Positions 36,587 through 49,600 of a stretch of 64,000 nt of DNA are shown piece after piece. The position numbers and the translations under genes are program-made. Positions within the stretch are counted from its first letter, which is position 1; each line of letters starts with the position of its first letter. The notes under the pieces are model-generated. The model made no database searches. It was given only the letters and a program-made list of their open reading frames with translations, and was not told where the DNA came from. The stretch comes from Cylindrotheca closterium (taxonomy: Eukaryota > Bacillariophyta > Bacillariophyceae > Bacillariales > Bacillariaceae), in assembly GCA_933822405.4 (NCBI GenBank), contig CAKOGP040002147.1, positions 115,805 to 179,804 of the forward strand, in the 5' to 3' direction.

Positions 36587-37968
36587 TGTTTTGATGTCAG
36601 GGGGTTATCTTCAGTTCTTTGAAGGAGATTGGATTTTCTATTGCCAAAAGTATTGAACGAAGGCTCACTCTGAAGGTTAAAAATGAAGGAGCGAACTTGG
36701 TGTTCATTGCTCTCGGAAATACAGCTCTTCATTTTTAAAGTGTCGTCTCAAGCAAGGCGTCAACAAGACCATTTTCGGAAGGACACATATCATCCAGTGA
36801 AGTGATGATGATGCGGCTGATGGATATTGAGCCACTTGGACGAAGGAGCGTGTTAGATATTATATGCGGTATAATATTTGACTGAGGTTTTTGAGATTCC
36901 AGATTCCTTGGTGAAAGTGAATTGACGCGATGACCAACCAATAACGTAGTGAAAAGAATTGTCCATTCTTTTCAGTAAACCATCTCTAGATTGATTGTTG
37001 TTGCAACTTTGATTGAGTGCAGAATAGTTGATACTATAGTTATGGAACTGAAGTAGATAGTCATCAGTGCGTGTAGACCTGATTGGTCACATGGACAATC
37101 CAGAGTTAATGACTCGCATCTGAATGATTATTTTGAAGATAGTCGTCCTATTTTCTATTTCTAACACACACCATCGTTGCGGCAGAGACAAGTGCAGCCT
37201 GCGAAAAGGATCCAGCTACTAGAAGCAGGAAGGACCCAGCTACTAGCCTATGGCTGCTCTGGTAAGAAAAGGACATTTTTTTCTTGCCTTTGGTCAAATC
37301 ATTGGAAGACGCTGGACCACAGCGTTATTCACTCCTTCTTGTTTAAAAGACAAGTCAAGACTTCGCAGTTCTGATTCATGCGCAGGTTGATGGGACCCTT
37401 GTCAACCGGTTTCGTGCCGGTTACCGAAACGCGAACAGGTAATGAAATAGCTCCAGATTATTGTGATATTGTTTTTTATACATTTATCTGCCGTGTCTCA
37501 GCACACACGACTAACAAAAAAACATTAAATACCGCGTTAAGGTCGTGGTAACAATCCTTTTACTAGGGTAATGTACCCGGTACACGTGTACGCATCTTCT
37601 ATGGGATACGTCACTCGTAGCGGTACCAGGTACTCGCTTAAAATGTTGAAGTTGAAAAACGCGAATCTGGATCATTATTCCTTGCAGCGGAAAGTGAAGG
37701 CACACACACTTTTAGTTTTGGCGGCGCAAGTTGAACAAAGGTTTTGCTCTATGTATCATGGGTTCGAGCTATCAAAAAAAATTAAATAGCCCTTGTGGTT
37801 CTGATGATGTGGACAGAACAATTGATCTTTACACCAAATATAATAACTCCGGAAGATTTTTTTTCTTCTGGCCATAAAATAATACCTCTAATGCAAACTC
37901 ACCCACCATACCATTATACCGTATTTCACTAAGCAGGCACGATACATTACATTTTCAAACAAGTTATC
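36587..37968. other. spacer between the copia remnant and gene E
   Basis: No supported gene. Short minus-strand frames at 36508-36941 may be eroded upstream copia sequence. GGTACCAGGTAC occurs at 37622-37633. The 35 bases before the ATG of E resemble those before the ATG of D. Confidence 0.4.
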
Positions 37969-40900
37969 ATGGAGTTGCCACATCCTTCCGGAGACACCAT
38001 CAGTGTCCACAGCAATAGCTCACGGGGCAATGACAGTTACATGGGCAATGATGACGACAATGAAACACTGTCAACATTCAGTCACACGTCCAAAAGCAAG
38101 GCATCTGGCGTGCGCGAAACCACAAATATGCTCCAGAAGGACAAGTGGGTCATTCGGATACGTGTAGCGGCAGTCATTGTCATGCTGATGGCTGCTGTAT
38201 CCGTCAGCTGTGTCGAGTACTTTGGGCTTGTGGGATCTGAGCAACTCGAATTTGAACATCGATATGAAGATCAAGCGGAACAGCTGGGTCACGCGCTCCA
38301 ATCTGAGTTGGGGGTAAAGCTGCGTGCTATGGATTCTTTTTCGGTCGCCATTTCATCCTACTCGATGAATGGATTCGTGCAATGGCCCAACATTTCATTG
38401 CCTGAGTTTGAGTTTCGGGCGGCTACAGCTTTGACCAATGGAGGGGGGTTATCCATTGGGTTACAGCCACTTGTGCACAAGGAGAACTTGAAGGAATGGG
38501 AAGAGTACTCGATTCAACACCAAGAGTGGCGAACGAAAGGTCTCGAGTTTCAACACATGTTTCCAGAAGCACTGCAAGTAGTTGCAGCTGGCGGCAACCG
38601 CAAACTACTCGGCGCAGGCAATCATTCTGAACCTACGGGTGAAGCAAATGATCACTCCGACAACTCATCCATTCCAGAAATTTCACAATACGTCTTTAAA
38701 GTGGTCGATGGCATTCCAGTTCGAGTGGAAGAGGATCTAATGATGCCAGTCTGGCAGTACAGTCCAATCGATAAGGGAATGCCATATGTGAACTACGATC
38801 AATACTCCAAAGACAGAAATAGGGATGCTTTGACTGAAGTTGTGAAGAAAGAGGTTGCCGTTTTAGGTCCATATTTTCCTCTTGCCGAGAGTTTTCACGG
38901 GTAAGTCTTCGAGTGTATGCTCTTTCGTTCTACAACAGGTCAGACTAAGTGAGGTGTTTTCATTCCGCTTTGTAGGCACGACTTTGACCCAGTCTCTTTC
39001 AGATTCGAGGAGAACACTTGGACTGAGATTTGGAACGGCGAAAGTACCGCCAATGCTGTAGACGAAAAGACCAACCCTCATAACAACATGGACGGTCCCG
39101 CTGTCAACATTTGGTATCCAGTCTTCTCTGAACTTGGTTCTGGAGACCGTACTGAAGTAGGTATTCTCAGTATGACAGCAAGATGGGACTCTTTCTTCCT
39201 TCCGCATTTGCCACCTAATCCGGTTGGACTCATGGTTGTGATGACCAATGCCTGTTCCGAGGGCTTCACCTTTGAGATCACTGGCGACGCGGTGACATAC
39301 CTAGGGACCGGTGATTTCCACGACTCAGCCTTTGAGAGCTACCGAAGAGATTTCTCACTCACGGCTGAAGCTTCAGTATTTTCGGACATTCCCTTGTCGG
39401 CAACCTTTTGTCCCTACATGGCTGCTATTTACCCTTCTCAAAGCACGAGGGACTCGTACGAGACCGATAGACCAATCAACTACACAATCGGTGTTGCTTG
39501 CGTGTTTTTGTTCACAATCATAGTCTTCATTTCATATGATCATTTGGTGGAACGCCGTCAACGCTTTTTGGCAGACACGGCAGAAAAGACCCATGTTATA
39601 GTTTCCGCCATGTTTCCCAAGGTTGTTCGAGACAGACTCTTTGACGAGAATAACAACAAATCGAGAAGTGGAATCAACAAGTTTGTGTCAAACCAAAGCA
39701 GCAAGTCTTCAACACCCGCGAGACCCAAGGACACCCCAATCGCTGATCTTTACACCAACACGACTGTCATGTTTGGTGACATTTCTAGATTTACCGCTTG
39801 GAGCAGTACTCGTCAACCGACGGATGTATTCATCTTACTTGAAACACTTTACGGTGAATTCGATCGCATTGCGAGAGATATGGATGTGTTCAAGGTCGAG
39901 ACGATCGGAGATTGCTATGTAGCAGTGACGGGCTTGCCGAATCCACGACATGATCATCATTTGCGTATGGTAAGATACATCATATTGTCTTGGATCAAGA
40001 TGTTGCCATTGAATCAAATTTCTCAACCTTGCTCTCGCTATCACCCTCGTGACTAATTGACACTCCATCATTCCAGATTCGTTTCGCCAGACAAGCGTTG
40101 ACACAGATGAGCGTTCTGACAAGAGAGCTTGAAGTCAGACTTGGACCAGACACAACAATGCTTGGTTTCCGCGTTGGTCTGAACTCTGGACCTGTCACTG
40201 CGGGTGTCCTTCGAGGCGAACGCAGTCGCTTCCAACTATTCGGCGATACAGTGAATACTGTAAGTTTTGCACTTTGATTATGCCATACTATCGATTACAA
40301 TCGGTCAATCACTTACCCATGATATTGCATGACACCGCCTTACTAGGCTTCAAGAATGGAGTCAGCTGGAGCTGCCAACCGTATCCACATCGCTCAGGCT
40401 ACTGCGGATCTTGTGATTGATTCCGGGAAAGGCCATTGGTTGAGAAAACGTGACGACTTGATCGAGGCGAAAGGCAAGGGCGAAGTCCAGACATACTGGG
40501 TCAAGGGCGGTAAGGCTGCTTCTTCAACAAAAACTGGCACCTCAAACGGATCTAGCAATTCTTTCCGTGCTCAAAAAGATAACAAGCGCAAGCTTGCAAA
40601 ACAAGAACGGGTCCGACAGTCCCTGATCGACTGGCAAGTGGAACTCTTGTCCAAATTGATCAAGCAGATTGTAGGCCTTCGCAAAACAAAGACGGTGAAG
40701 AATCAAGACTTTGCCAATCACGTCGGACAAAAGCTACTACCAAGAGAAGAAATCGCCGAGCATATCCACATGCCTCCGTTTGATCCAGAAAAGGCCAAGA
40801 CGGTATTGAAAGGCGGTGATGATCTCCCGGACTTGGTCACGTCGCAACTCAAGGATCTAATTTCCACCATTTCCAGTTTGTATCACAACAACAGCTTTCA

Positions 40901-41868
40901 TAACTTCGACCATGCAAGTCACGTGACCATGAGTGCCAACAAGCTGCTGCAGCGGATTGTGACTCCGGCATTTCAAGAGAATGGAGAGTTCTTGAAGGAA
41001 GCACACGAATACACCTTCGGACTGACATCGGATCCATTGACGCAGTTTGCAATTCTCTTTTCCACGATCATTCACGACCTGGACCACAGCGGAGTAGGAA
41101 ATCCGCAGTTGGTCAAAGAGAAGAACCGGCTTGCAGCAATGTATGGAGGAAAGAGTGTCGCCGAGCAAAACTCGATTGATTTGGCGTTGGAGTTGCTGAC
41201 TTCGTCCAGCTATTCGGATCTTTTGAGTTGTATCTGTGCGGACGACGAGGATTTCCAACGGTTCCGCCAGCTCGTCATCAACTGCGTCATGGCGACGGAT
41301 ATGTAAGTCTCACCGAGCCGAATGGCGTTCGAAATCATGTGACCTATTGTACTGACATCCATTCGCAATTTCTACCGCACTTCGCAGTTTCGACAAGGAG
41401 CTTTTGACTCTACGCAACAATCGTTGGAAGAAAGCCTTCAGTGAGAACGACGAGTCAGCATCCGACCTCAAGGCAACCATTGTCATTGAGCATATCATTC
41501 AGGCTGCTGACGTTGCCCACACAATGCAGCATTGGCATGTGTACCAAAAGTGGAACGAGAAGCTGTTCTTTGAAATGAGAAAGGCATACGAAAGTGGTCG
41601 AGGGGGAGAGAAAGATCCTGCAGACACTTGGTACAATGGTGAGCTGTGGTTCTTTGATAACTACGTCATTCCATTGGCCAAGAAACTGGATGATTGTGGT
41701 GTGTTTGGTGTGTGCAGTGACGAGTGCTTGACTTATGCCAAGCAGAACCGCAAGGAATGGGAAGTGAAGGGTCGTATTGTGGTTGAGGCCATGTGCAAAA
41801 AGTACAGGGACGAGTATGAAATCAAAGAAGGGATTGATGAAGATGAAGAGGATGATTCATCCAATTAG
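37969..41868 (+). CDS. Receptor-type guanylate cyclase/phosphodiesterase fusion, gene E
   Basis: Five exons, 37969-38900, 38976-39969, 40077-40259, 40347-41302 and 41388-41868, encode 1,181 residues. Gene D and gene E share all intron positions and lengths; from the end of exon 1 the offset is constant at 7,497 bp. Domains are as in D. The N-terminal 45 residues and the CHASE stretch around 38245-38377 differ clearly from D, and the PDE domain differs at about ten bases (for example HDLDHSG here, HDLDHKG in D). It carries the same unusual GDISRFT and GLNSGPV in the cyclase domain. The identical 2.6-kb core flanked by divergent ends points to recent gene conversion, or to an assembly error merging two copies. 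Confidence 0.9.
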
Positions 41869-42318
41869 GGTGTACATACACGGATGCTTTCATTCGAATC
41901 GGGGGATTTCAAACTGCCGTATACATACCATTTCAATATAAAAATTAGATCAAGATTACAGTAACGCATCAATTATATTATACGTGCCAATCCTCCGATA
42001 GTGTGGCTTGCAGGGAAGCGTTTGAGAAGCGATGTCAACAGGAGTTCAGGGGAAATCTGCTGTCGTGTTGGTAAAACGTATGGCTCGAGACATTTTGTTC
42101 TATTCTCCGATGCCTCCCTCCACCATGCTTCGACCGAATCAATCGAGACGGTTCAAGGTGACGGAATCGAGACGTTTCTTTTACTACGACCTATTTCGTC
42201 AGCTACACCATCAGGTCTTCTTCGTACCAAAACAGGAGAAAACGACCAACCATCGCTGATGGGGTACAAATATCATCGGACCTGTCCAGAAGGACCAGAG
42301 CCTCACTACATTCCTTAA
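41869..42318. other. intergenic with a weak small frame
   Basis: A 75-codon plus-strand frame from ATG 42032 to 42259 encodes a basic, Arg/Phe/Tyr-rich peptide (RRFFYYDLFRQLHH). It could be a small mitochondrial protein or chance; I do not recognise it. The region converges with the 2H phosphoesterase gene. Confidence 0.25.
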
Positions 42319-43173
42319 TCAGTTGAGGTCAATTCGAGTGACTTCTTTCCATTGACTCACACCATTGAGAGTTCCCGGAGTAGTAAGGAATAAGCCAGCT
42401 TCATCGGCGATAAAATCTTCGGGAGGTTGTATGCTCGTGGTCGGAGAGAGCGATTGGCTTCCGTAATACTTGCTAAAATGTGGCTCATGAGCTGGACCGG
42501 GAAATATCCATTCACCGGGAGGTAATTTCAACACTTGGCGGGATTGTGCCAGCAGCTTCATGTACTCGTCACTGCGCTCCATCATCGCAACACAGGATTG
42601 GGACCAGACGAGATTATTGTTAGGATCGTACATGGACTCACAAGGTTCTTTGCGAAAGCGACAAGGGATTGGGCCGATACCGCGCAGTCCTTTTCGCAAC
42701 TGTTTGCCCAATTCAGTTGCCCCGCGTTGTGTCTCGCATCGAATACTGCCCACAATCGTAACATGTGGAACAAATGGTGCGCTGCTGCCCAATTGATTAT
42801 ACCGTAGCGAAAGTTTAGAAATTTCCTTGGCGTATTTTGACCGTATAGGTTCTGGCGGGAGGAGCCACAGTGACAAAAATAGACAGCCGGCCTCAGCTAC
42901 AAAGTTGTCCAACAAGTGACTTCCAGGATTATATTTGAGTAGTGACGGTAACTCATCAGCGACTGACATGGATCGACCACGATGCCGCAGCGCTCGCGGT
43001 GGGTCCAAATTCAAGAATAGCGCAGAAGATTGAGTTCGACGGTGAACAACGTTCCGTCGTCCAATGCTTTCCGTTGTCGTCAACCGTTCCACATCACCCA
43101 AAAGTGCCGATAACCTTCTCCAGCTCATCTTGGCTCTTTGCCTTGATTTCTTCTGCTGTTTTTGCTTCTCCAT
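42319..43173 (-). CDS. 2H phosphoesterase, cyclic phosphodiesterase-like
   Basis: Single-exon 284-residue protein. The N-terminal 70 residues are basic and probably a targeting or disordered region (several possible starts: residues 1, 16 or 69). The rest matches the plant/yeast CPDase branch of the 2H phosphoesterases: SLWLLPPEPI, the first H-x-T motif in PHVTIVGS (His137, Thr139), and the second H-x-S in PHFSKYYGS (His232, Ser234). CPDases open ADP-ribose 1'',2''-cyclic phosphate or nucleoside 2',3'-cyclic phosphates, for instance after tRNA splicing. Its location next to the cyclase array may be coincidence, because the family is not known to act on 3',5'-cyclic nucleotides. Confidence 0.78.
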   Translation of the reverse strand: MEKQKQQKKSRQRAKMSWRRLSALLGDVERLTTTESIGRRNVVHRRTQSSALFLNLDPPRALRHRGRSMSVADELPSLLKYNPGSHLLDNFVAEAGCLFLSLWLLPPEPIRSKYAKEISKLSLRYNQLGSSAPFVPHVTIVGSIRCETQRGATELGKQLRKGLRGIGPIPCRFRKEPCESMYDPNNNLVWSQSCVAMMERSDEYMKLLAQSRQVLKLPPGEWIFPGPAHEPHFSKYYGSQSLSPTTSIQPPEDFIADEAGLFLTTPGTLNGVSQWKEVTRIDLN

Positions 43174-44187
43174 TCTCTCTTGATCCTCGTACTCCCGTCA
43201 TGCTAAAGGCGGAGCTCCAGCTTTTCAAGCCTGGTTTGTTATTGCCGCTTTAGAGATTGCAGGTACGAAATCAATAAATTGAAATTGAAAATGATGATGC
43301 CGTCCACATACAATATGATAGTGCCGGTACAGTATTGCCAGCGAATATTGGGGTTCCGAATGATTGCCCCCAGTATCATCCCCTTTCCCTTTTCTCCCCT
43401 ATTCTCCGCATGCATCATGATTCTTCATGGATCATGCACGGAGGCTGAAGGTTCTCATCCGCATGCGGAGAGCAGAATCAGCCTCAACCAGTAGAAGGAC
43501 TAGTTTTGTTTTTCTGATCTACACACCGGCACCTTATTGTCACTTACTAGCTATCCAGCCCACGTCATGCTCTTCTAAGATATCTGATGCCGGCCGTTGC
43601 ATCCGTTGGTTTATATTGTAGTACATGAATAACTACAAACATTTTAGGAAACCTACACTGCAGCATCAAAGTTTTTAAAAATAAGCTTCTTCTCTGCTCT
43701 CTTGTCCAATGCCTGGTTTCTCATCGCCAATATTTTCCAAAAAGGACCTGTTGACACCATGGTTTTTGGACTTCTGTTCTTTTCCCTGGGGAGTCTTTTA
43801 CACGAGGAATGAGGTTCTTGTGTCAATCAAAAAATGACCTGCAGAACAAGCTCAAAGCGTGACTTGCATGCAGGCAGGCGTTTGACTGCCGTAGTAAAAG
43901 ATCCGTTACAATATCTGCACGCTTGTCAGTTGGCGGTGAATCAACGGTTTGAGAAAATACTTAGAGCGAGGACAATATATCGCGTTAAGTGACATTAATG
44001 CACATCTAAAATAATCAGAAATCTTAAAAGGACCAATACGTATCATTGGATTCCGCCTGCGTTGGATTCGGTTTCAAAAATGGGAGGGAAGAATTTTCTT
44101 GGGTGTCGAGCAGGTTGATCTCTCTTGTTCATCACAGCATCACTCATCAAGCTACCTCCATAACCACACTCGTGCTATCCATTGACA
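43174..44187. other. intergenic
   Basis: About 1 kb with no supported gene, between divergent promoters of the 2H phosphoesterase and the secreted repeat protein. Small frames at 43279-43621 look random. Confidence 0.4.
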
Positions 44188-45311
44188 ATGAGGCAGTGCG
44201 CTCTCTTTTCTTACCTCTTCTATTGCATATTATATGGTGGACGACTATACTTGCCATTCGTATTTGTGGAGGCCAATGGGAATGTCTTTCTTCGAGGAGT
44301 AGTCAACACCCAACCTCAAACCGTTTCTGGGAAAGCTGACGTACTTGGTGTCAATTGTCCAGGAGCTCGTTCACTGAAAGACATTCCGGTTGTAACCGGT
44401 GGCACCACATCCATAATAATTCAACAATCAGAGCCTTCCGCTTTAGCCTCGTCTATTTCAAATGATGGAAGCATGAGCTTCAGCCAGGAAGTCTTGTACA
44501 AATGTAGTGAGGATCCAAGTCTCCTAGCAGCACCAGGAGTTTGGTATAGCGTAGTGGGAACCGATGCCTCGATTCACGCCTCGCTATTGTTTGAGAATGA
44601 ATCTGTGCAAAAGATGGCTGTCTTTGAAGCAACAGATGGATGTCAGCCAAGTCAGTGTTTGATGGTTTCCAATTCGTTTGATAGGCAACTCGATTGGTTT
44701 GCCGAAAGTGATACAACTTATCTCGTCAAGGTTTTTGGAGCTTCGGCGGCACAATCAGGGCCCTTTGTCTTGCAAATGGAGGTATGTTGACTGATGATTG
44801 CCCTGTAACTTGGTCTGCCGTGTCGTCTCCTCCTATTTTTTTATATCAGATTCTTGACACTCAAAATGACTCTCTCACACGTTCCCTCCTATACTCGAAA
44901 ACTTTGCAGGAAATTTCATCGCCCCGTCCACACAATGACAGATGTCATACAGCAGAAGCCTTGCAAATAGGAATCGTTACTCGGGATGCCTCCTTCGAAG
45001 CATGGCCTCATGGTCTTGCAAACGCGGAGTGTAATCTGGATGCCCATTCTCGAGGACTCTTCTACGCTCTTGAAGGCACTGGTCAAGTCATTACGATCAC
45101 ACTTCGACCAAACATTAGTGAAGGAAAGTTAGGCCTCGTGATATTATCGGGCGATGATTGTGGAATCTGTATGGGTCACAGTCGATTTGTGACTGCGATT
45201 GATTCCAAACAAATCATTAACTTGCCAACCCAAATTGGGGAAATGTACCACATCTTGGTCTCGGGCGAAGATATTGGCGATGCGGGAAGCTTTCAGCTAT
45301 CTGCCTCATGA
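44188..45311 (+). CDS. secreted protein with two beta-sandwich-like repeats
   Basis: Two exons, 44188-44781 and 44910-45311, joined over a 128-bp GTATGT...GCAG intron, give 331 residues. The first ~28 residues are a hydrophobic signal (LFSYLFYCILYGG). Two related units follow: GVWYSVVGTDASIHASLLF with a Cys-containing middle and SGPFVLQME, and RGLFYALEGTGQVITITL with SGDDCGICMG and AGSFQLSAS. The pattern (G-W-Y/F at the start, paired Cys, Y-x-I/V-x-V-x-G and G-x-F-x-L near the end) resembles pre-peptidase C-terminal-type beta-sandwich repeats of secreted proteins. The second unit begins after a CHTAEAL motif. No catalytic domain is present, so it is probably a binding or cell-surface protein. 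Function unknown. Confidence 0.7.
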
Positions 45312-46602
45312 TGATCAAGCATGTGCAGAAAACTTGTGATCCTCAAGACGATCCTACTATGCGAGTTTTCGTTCGATGAACTCTTGAAGGCGACGACGTA
45401 CTGAAGTTTTTGCCAAGTCAATCTCGACTTTCTAGCACAAGAAGGGCAAAGAGTCACAGTAATGATAATGTCACATGATGTCACGGTTTAAGGTGCATCA
45501 GTCACACAACACTTGATCCAAAAGAATGACTTGCTGTATGCAACGAACTCTGCTGTTCTCCATTTTGTGTAATAAAGAATCCGACTGAGTTATATCACGA
45601 TGTACCTCAATAATGGAACTGAAGAACCGTACAAGCTGCCACAAGAGTTCTAGGCAAGGATCGAAGGGAGGGTATCATGTGCCCTGGTACGATAAAACCA
45701 AAGGTAGTGATTTCATGCGAATCTCGAATGCATGCTACAAAGAAGGAATTAGTAGAATACTCGCACTGGTAGAATACTATAGAACTTTGTTATATTCTGT
45801 GGTGAATACTTGTAGGCAACAAATAAAACTTGCTTCTCCTACAGCGCAATAGCCAGAGTCGCTCCACGGCGGGCGACTCAAAGCCACCAATGTAATCCAT
45901 TCCAAAAACAAAAAGGTACAAAATCTTATTCTGCCTTCAATGTCACATAGAGAGTCCAAAGATCGACACCCAAAAGAAAGGCAAAGGGCGGAAAGAAGCC
46001 CAAGGGGGGAAATTCCCAAGCTGGGATCTTCAGTGGCATCCAAACCTTGGCTGTGTCACCTTCAATGTAGGCTTCGATGATATCAAAGGCCTCTCGCCAA
46101 AGCCGCCATAATCACATAACATTATCTTTACTCTATTCCGCCTCATTCCAACACCGCGATCGCTGGCGAATTGGGAAAGGCAAAAGCCATCATTCCCATA
46201 GAGCCGGCAACAAAAGCCTGGGATGAATACCAAAATTGAACAGGGAAGGATGGTGCATACTGGCCTGGAAGTATATCGGCGAAAAGCCAAAGGAGGAGGA
46301 TACCCGCCCCCACCAGCAGCCCAGCAAGAATAAGGATGCCAAGATCATGTACTTTACACAGAACCAAGAGTATTACTCTTGATAAAACTTCCAAAACGAA
46401 GAATAGTAAGTGCTACGTCTTGCCATGACCCGGCTTTCGAGAATGAGAATGAATGATGCCTTTAAAAACAGGACGAGGAGATGATGACAACAACTGCAGT
46501 GTTACAGTTACACACAAAATTGATTTTTTAATGATATGAATATACAATAAATACATGAAATAGCCAGTCAGTCAAGAAGATGCAACCCCAATGAAAGATT
46601 CA
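45312..46602. other. intergenic with coding-like minus-strand segments
   Basis: Two minus-strand stretches look protein-like. 46143-46394 encodes a hydrophobic peptide (ILILAGLLVGAGILLLWLF, FAFPNSPAIAVLE). About 45937-46107, in another frame, encodes WREAFDIIEAYIEGDTAKVW followed by a hydrophobic end (GFFPPFAFLLGVDLWTLYV) and a stop. They may be exons, or a broken gene, for a small membrane protein. No convincing splice pair joins them. Confidence 0.35.
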
Positions 46603-49600
46603 TCATGATTTTCCACCACGCTTCTTCTGAGGTTTCCAAGCATTTCCGTACTTGAAACGGAAGCTTTCGTTACAAGTCTCCAAGAACGCCAAAGCCTTTT
46701 GCTCATCGTGAGTGCTGACCGCAGCCAACCACAAACCCCAGAAAGTTTGCTTGTCCAATCCGTGGACATGAGGCTTTGCTCCAAGGAGATCCGCAAACTG
46801 AACAATATCGGCCACCCGAGCCTGAGAGAAGGTAGCAGTTTGACCTTCGGACTTCCATTGGGACATCTTGGCAGCGACTCCTTGGAAGTAAATTCGCATT
46901 CGCATCTCGCGAGCCACGGCACTCATGAGATCATCTTCCTCGGCCTTGTTGTTGTATCCTGGCAAAGAAGACTCGGCGGCACCAAAAACAATACCTTCGA
47001 CTCCAAGTTGCATAAAGAAGGTTTGGAGCTCGGAAAGATCACAGCCTTCACTGGCTTCATCGTTTCCGAGTAAGTCCCTTGGAGTCTTGAGCTCAGCTCT
47101 TTTGAGCTCTTGTACAACATCTGCGTAGCTGGACATTCCAGTTTCCATGTCACGCTCTAATTGCTCCCATCCACCCACACGCTTTGAGAGTACAGATGCC
47201 AACTTTTCTGCAACCGACCACAGACGGCACCACTTGCGACAGATATCTCGGACCCATGGAATGAGTTGACGACCCATGTCAGTATCGACTTGGTAGTCGT
47301 CCCTGCAGTCAAGTCGAACATTTTCAATGGGGGGCTCGGATTCCATGAACGGTTGGGTCTCAGGGGCAGTCTCCTTGGCAATTTGTAGCAGCTTGGTCAA
47401 GAACTCCATGGCCTTTTGACGGGCCATTTCCTTTTCTCCACCAGTTTCCATTCGAAATCGGCTGCGAGCGTCACGAGCACACTCTTCTTTCAAGATTGCC
47501 ATCAACACGTCTTTTGATTCAAATACCTTGGTGGCATTCTTGGACTCGGTCAATACCGCCATGAGGGCCAAGGCCACTTGGGACATTCCATCCACACCCG
47601 CCTTGGTGGAAAAGTCCAAAGGAACATCATCTACATTTTCCATGGCATCCGCCATTTGTTGGTATTGGTCCCACGTGTCTCGCCCCTTGCACAGCTTTCT
47701 GAAACTGTACATGACCTTGAGCATCATGTCAATTCGAGCCTCCGACAAGAAGTGTTGCTTGGGCTTCTTGGAAATGCTATCAAACTCGGATCGAAGATAG
47801 TCCTCATCGACGTTCCCGTCCCAGGGCGACCAGTCTGTAATACATTCTGAGAACCATCCACACTTAGGACAGTCATTCGAAATTTTGGCTCCACTTCCCG
47901 TATTTTCTCCGTGATGCGACATCAAGTCACCACAAGCATAATGATCCACGGGACCAAAGTTGCAGTTACCGCACATGAAGGCTCGTCCCATGAAAGCACG
48001 GCGCAAGTTGGCCACCACATCGTGTTCGGTGATGGTCGCTTCGTCTTGAGTGGCGGCCAAATGGAACAAGGAAGTACTGTGGAGGGCAACGCGCATGCTG
48101 AAACCAGTGTACATATGCATATCTCGCGAAATGGTAACCGAAGTGAACTTTTCTCCGAGCAAAGCAGTGTTGTTCAAGAGCTTGCTGGTACGAGGCAGCG
48201 AAGGCTGAATCAAGAGGAGGACATCTTCAATGGGAGCACCAGCCTCTGGACCATAGACTGGGACCTCGGCCTTGTTGGAGCAACAAATACTGGCCGAATC
48301 CACAAGAGTCGATCGAATATTCTCGACTTCGAGCAAAAATGGATTCATTTGGCAGGCTGCAAAACGCTTCAAACGAATGGGGAAACCGAGCATTCCTCCG
48401 TACATGAGCATTTCCCAGCAAGATTCGAATGGTTGCTCTCCAAAATGCAACCATTCCTCAGCATGCTGCCAAGGGGTGGCCATGGACACAAAGGATTGGG
48501 CTCTTCCATGGACTCCATCGTTCAGATAGTCGGCAAGTTGTCCCGAATGAATGAGGTCAAGCGCACCTGGGCTCAATGAAAGGGCGTTCAGACTATCGAG
48601 ATCGGTATCCATTTCGTTTTCCAAAACTGATGCCTTCTTTCGAATCTCCCAAATTTGGTCCTTGTGGCGCTGGGCAACGACCCGAGGAAAGATGTTCTGA
48701 CGCAAATCTTTTTCGCTCAGATTCTTCGCATTGAAGATGGTATCCAAAGCCATGGCAGCCTTAAGCTTCTCACGGAAGCCCTCGCTTGTCAAGTACTTGT
48801 GGATGGCCTTTTGCTCTGCCTTTGGGTCCACCACACCATCGGCTCGACCAGCAGCTCGACGCAATGCCTTGTTGGCAAACTTCATGGATCGGCCGTTGAG
48901 GAAGGCTGCTTGGCCCTCAGAATCGTTGATGGAAAAGTTGGCAATGTCCACAATTTGGTTCTTGAGTTCACCAGCCTTGTGAGTGAGCGCTCGGATTTGG
49001 CGGTATTGCTTGACTCGTTCCTTGGCCGATAGAGACGTCATGTTCAAGTCCACATCACTATCTTGGTGGGCCTTCACAAGATTGTACAGGATGTCCAAAT
49101 ACTTGACTGACTTGGAAATGACCTCTTTCCTGTCCTTTGCAGCCACAATCTTGACCTTGGTCTTGTCAATCAGCCCCTGGATCATTGTGGTTAGTAGGTC
49201 AAATGGAATTTCTTCCTTTGCGGCCACCGAAATCTCTTGTCCGTTGACACGAATCGACTTTGGCACATCGGCAAAGCAACACAGTAATGGGATACAAGTG
49301 GTGTCAGAATTGGCGTGCACTCGAATTGTTTCCTTGGGCTTGCTTGCAAAATCTTGAATGATGGCTGGAAATGGAGTGGTGATCTCGTGGAATGTACCTT
49401 GGACGGCACTGTTCAAACCAGCCTCCAAGTTTCCTAGGATGGTTCTCAGAGCCGAGTTAGTCTTGGCAAAATAAATGGTCTGAACCGACTCAGTCTGGAA
49501 GCTGACTGTCTCGATGCTCTTCTTGAGGAGCATACCCATCGAAGTACTCGATTGCTCGGAAAGCCCAACCACGATGGTGGACAGCATGGCATCGTCCGGA

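Noticed and set aside
34682..36859. TGTTAGATA at 34682 and 36851 as LTR ends of the copia element
   Set aside because: Only the first ~9 bases agree; the following sequence is unrelated, so no LTR pair is supported.
42001..42318. 105-codon plus-strand frame after gene E
   Set aside because: It starts at GTG, has no recognisable motif, and overlaps a different small ATG frame; neither is supported enough for a gene call.
45937..46107. TRAP transporter small permease gene
   Set aside because: Similarity is faint, the frame has no start or credible splice partner, and no other TRAP component is present.
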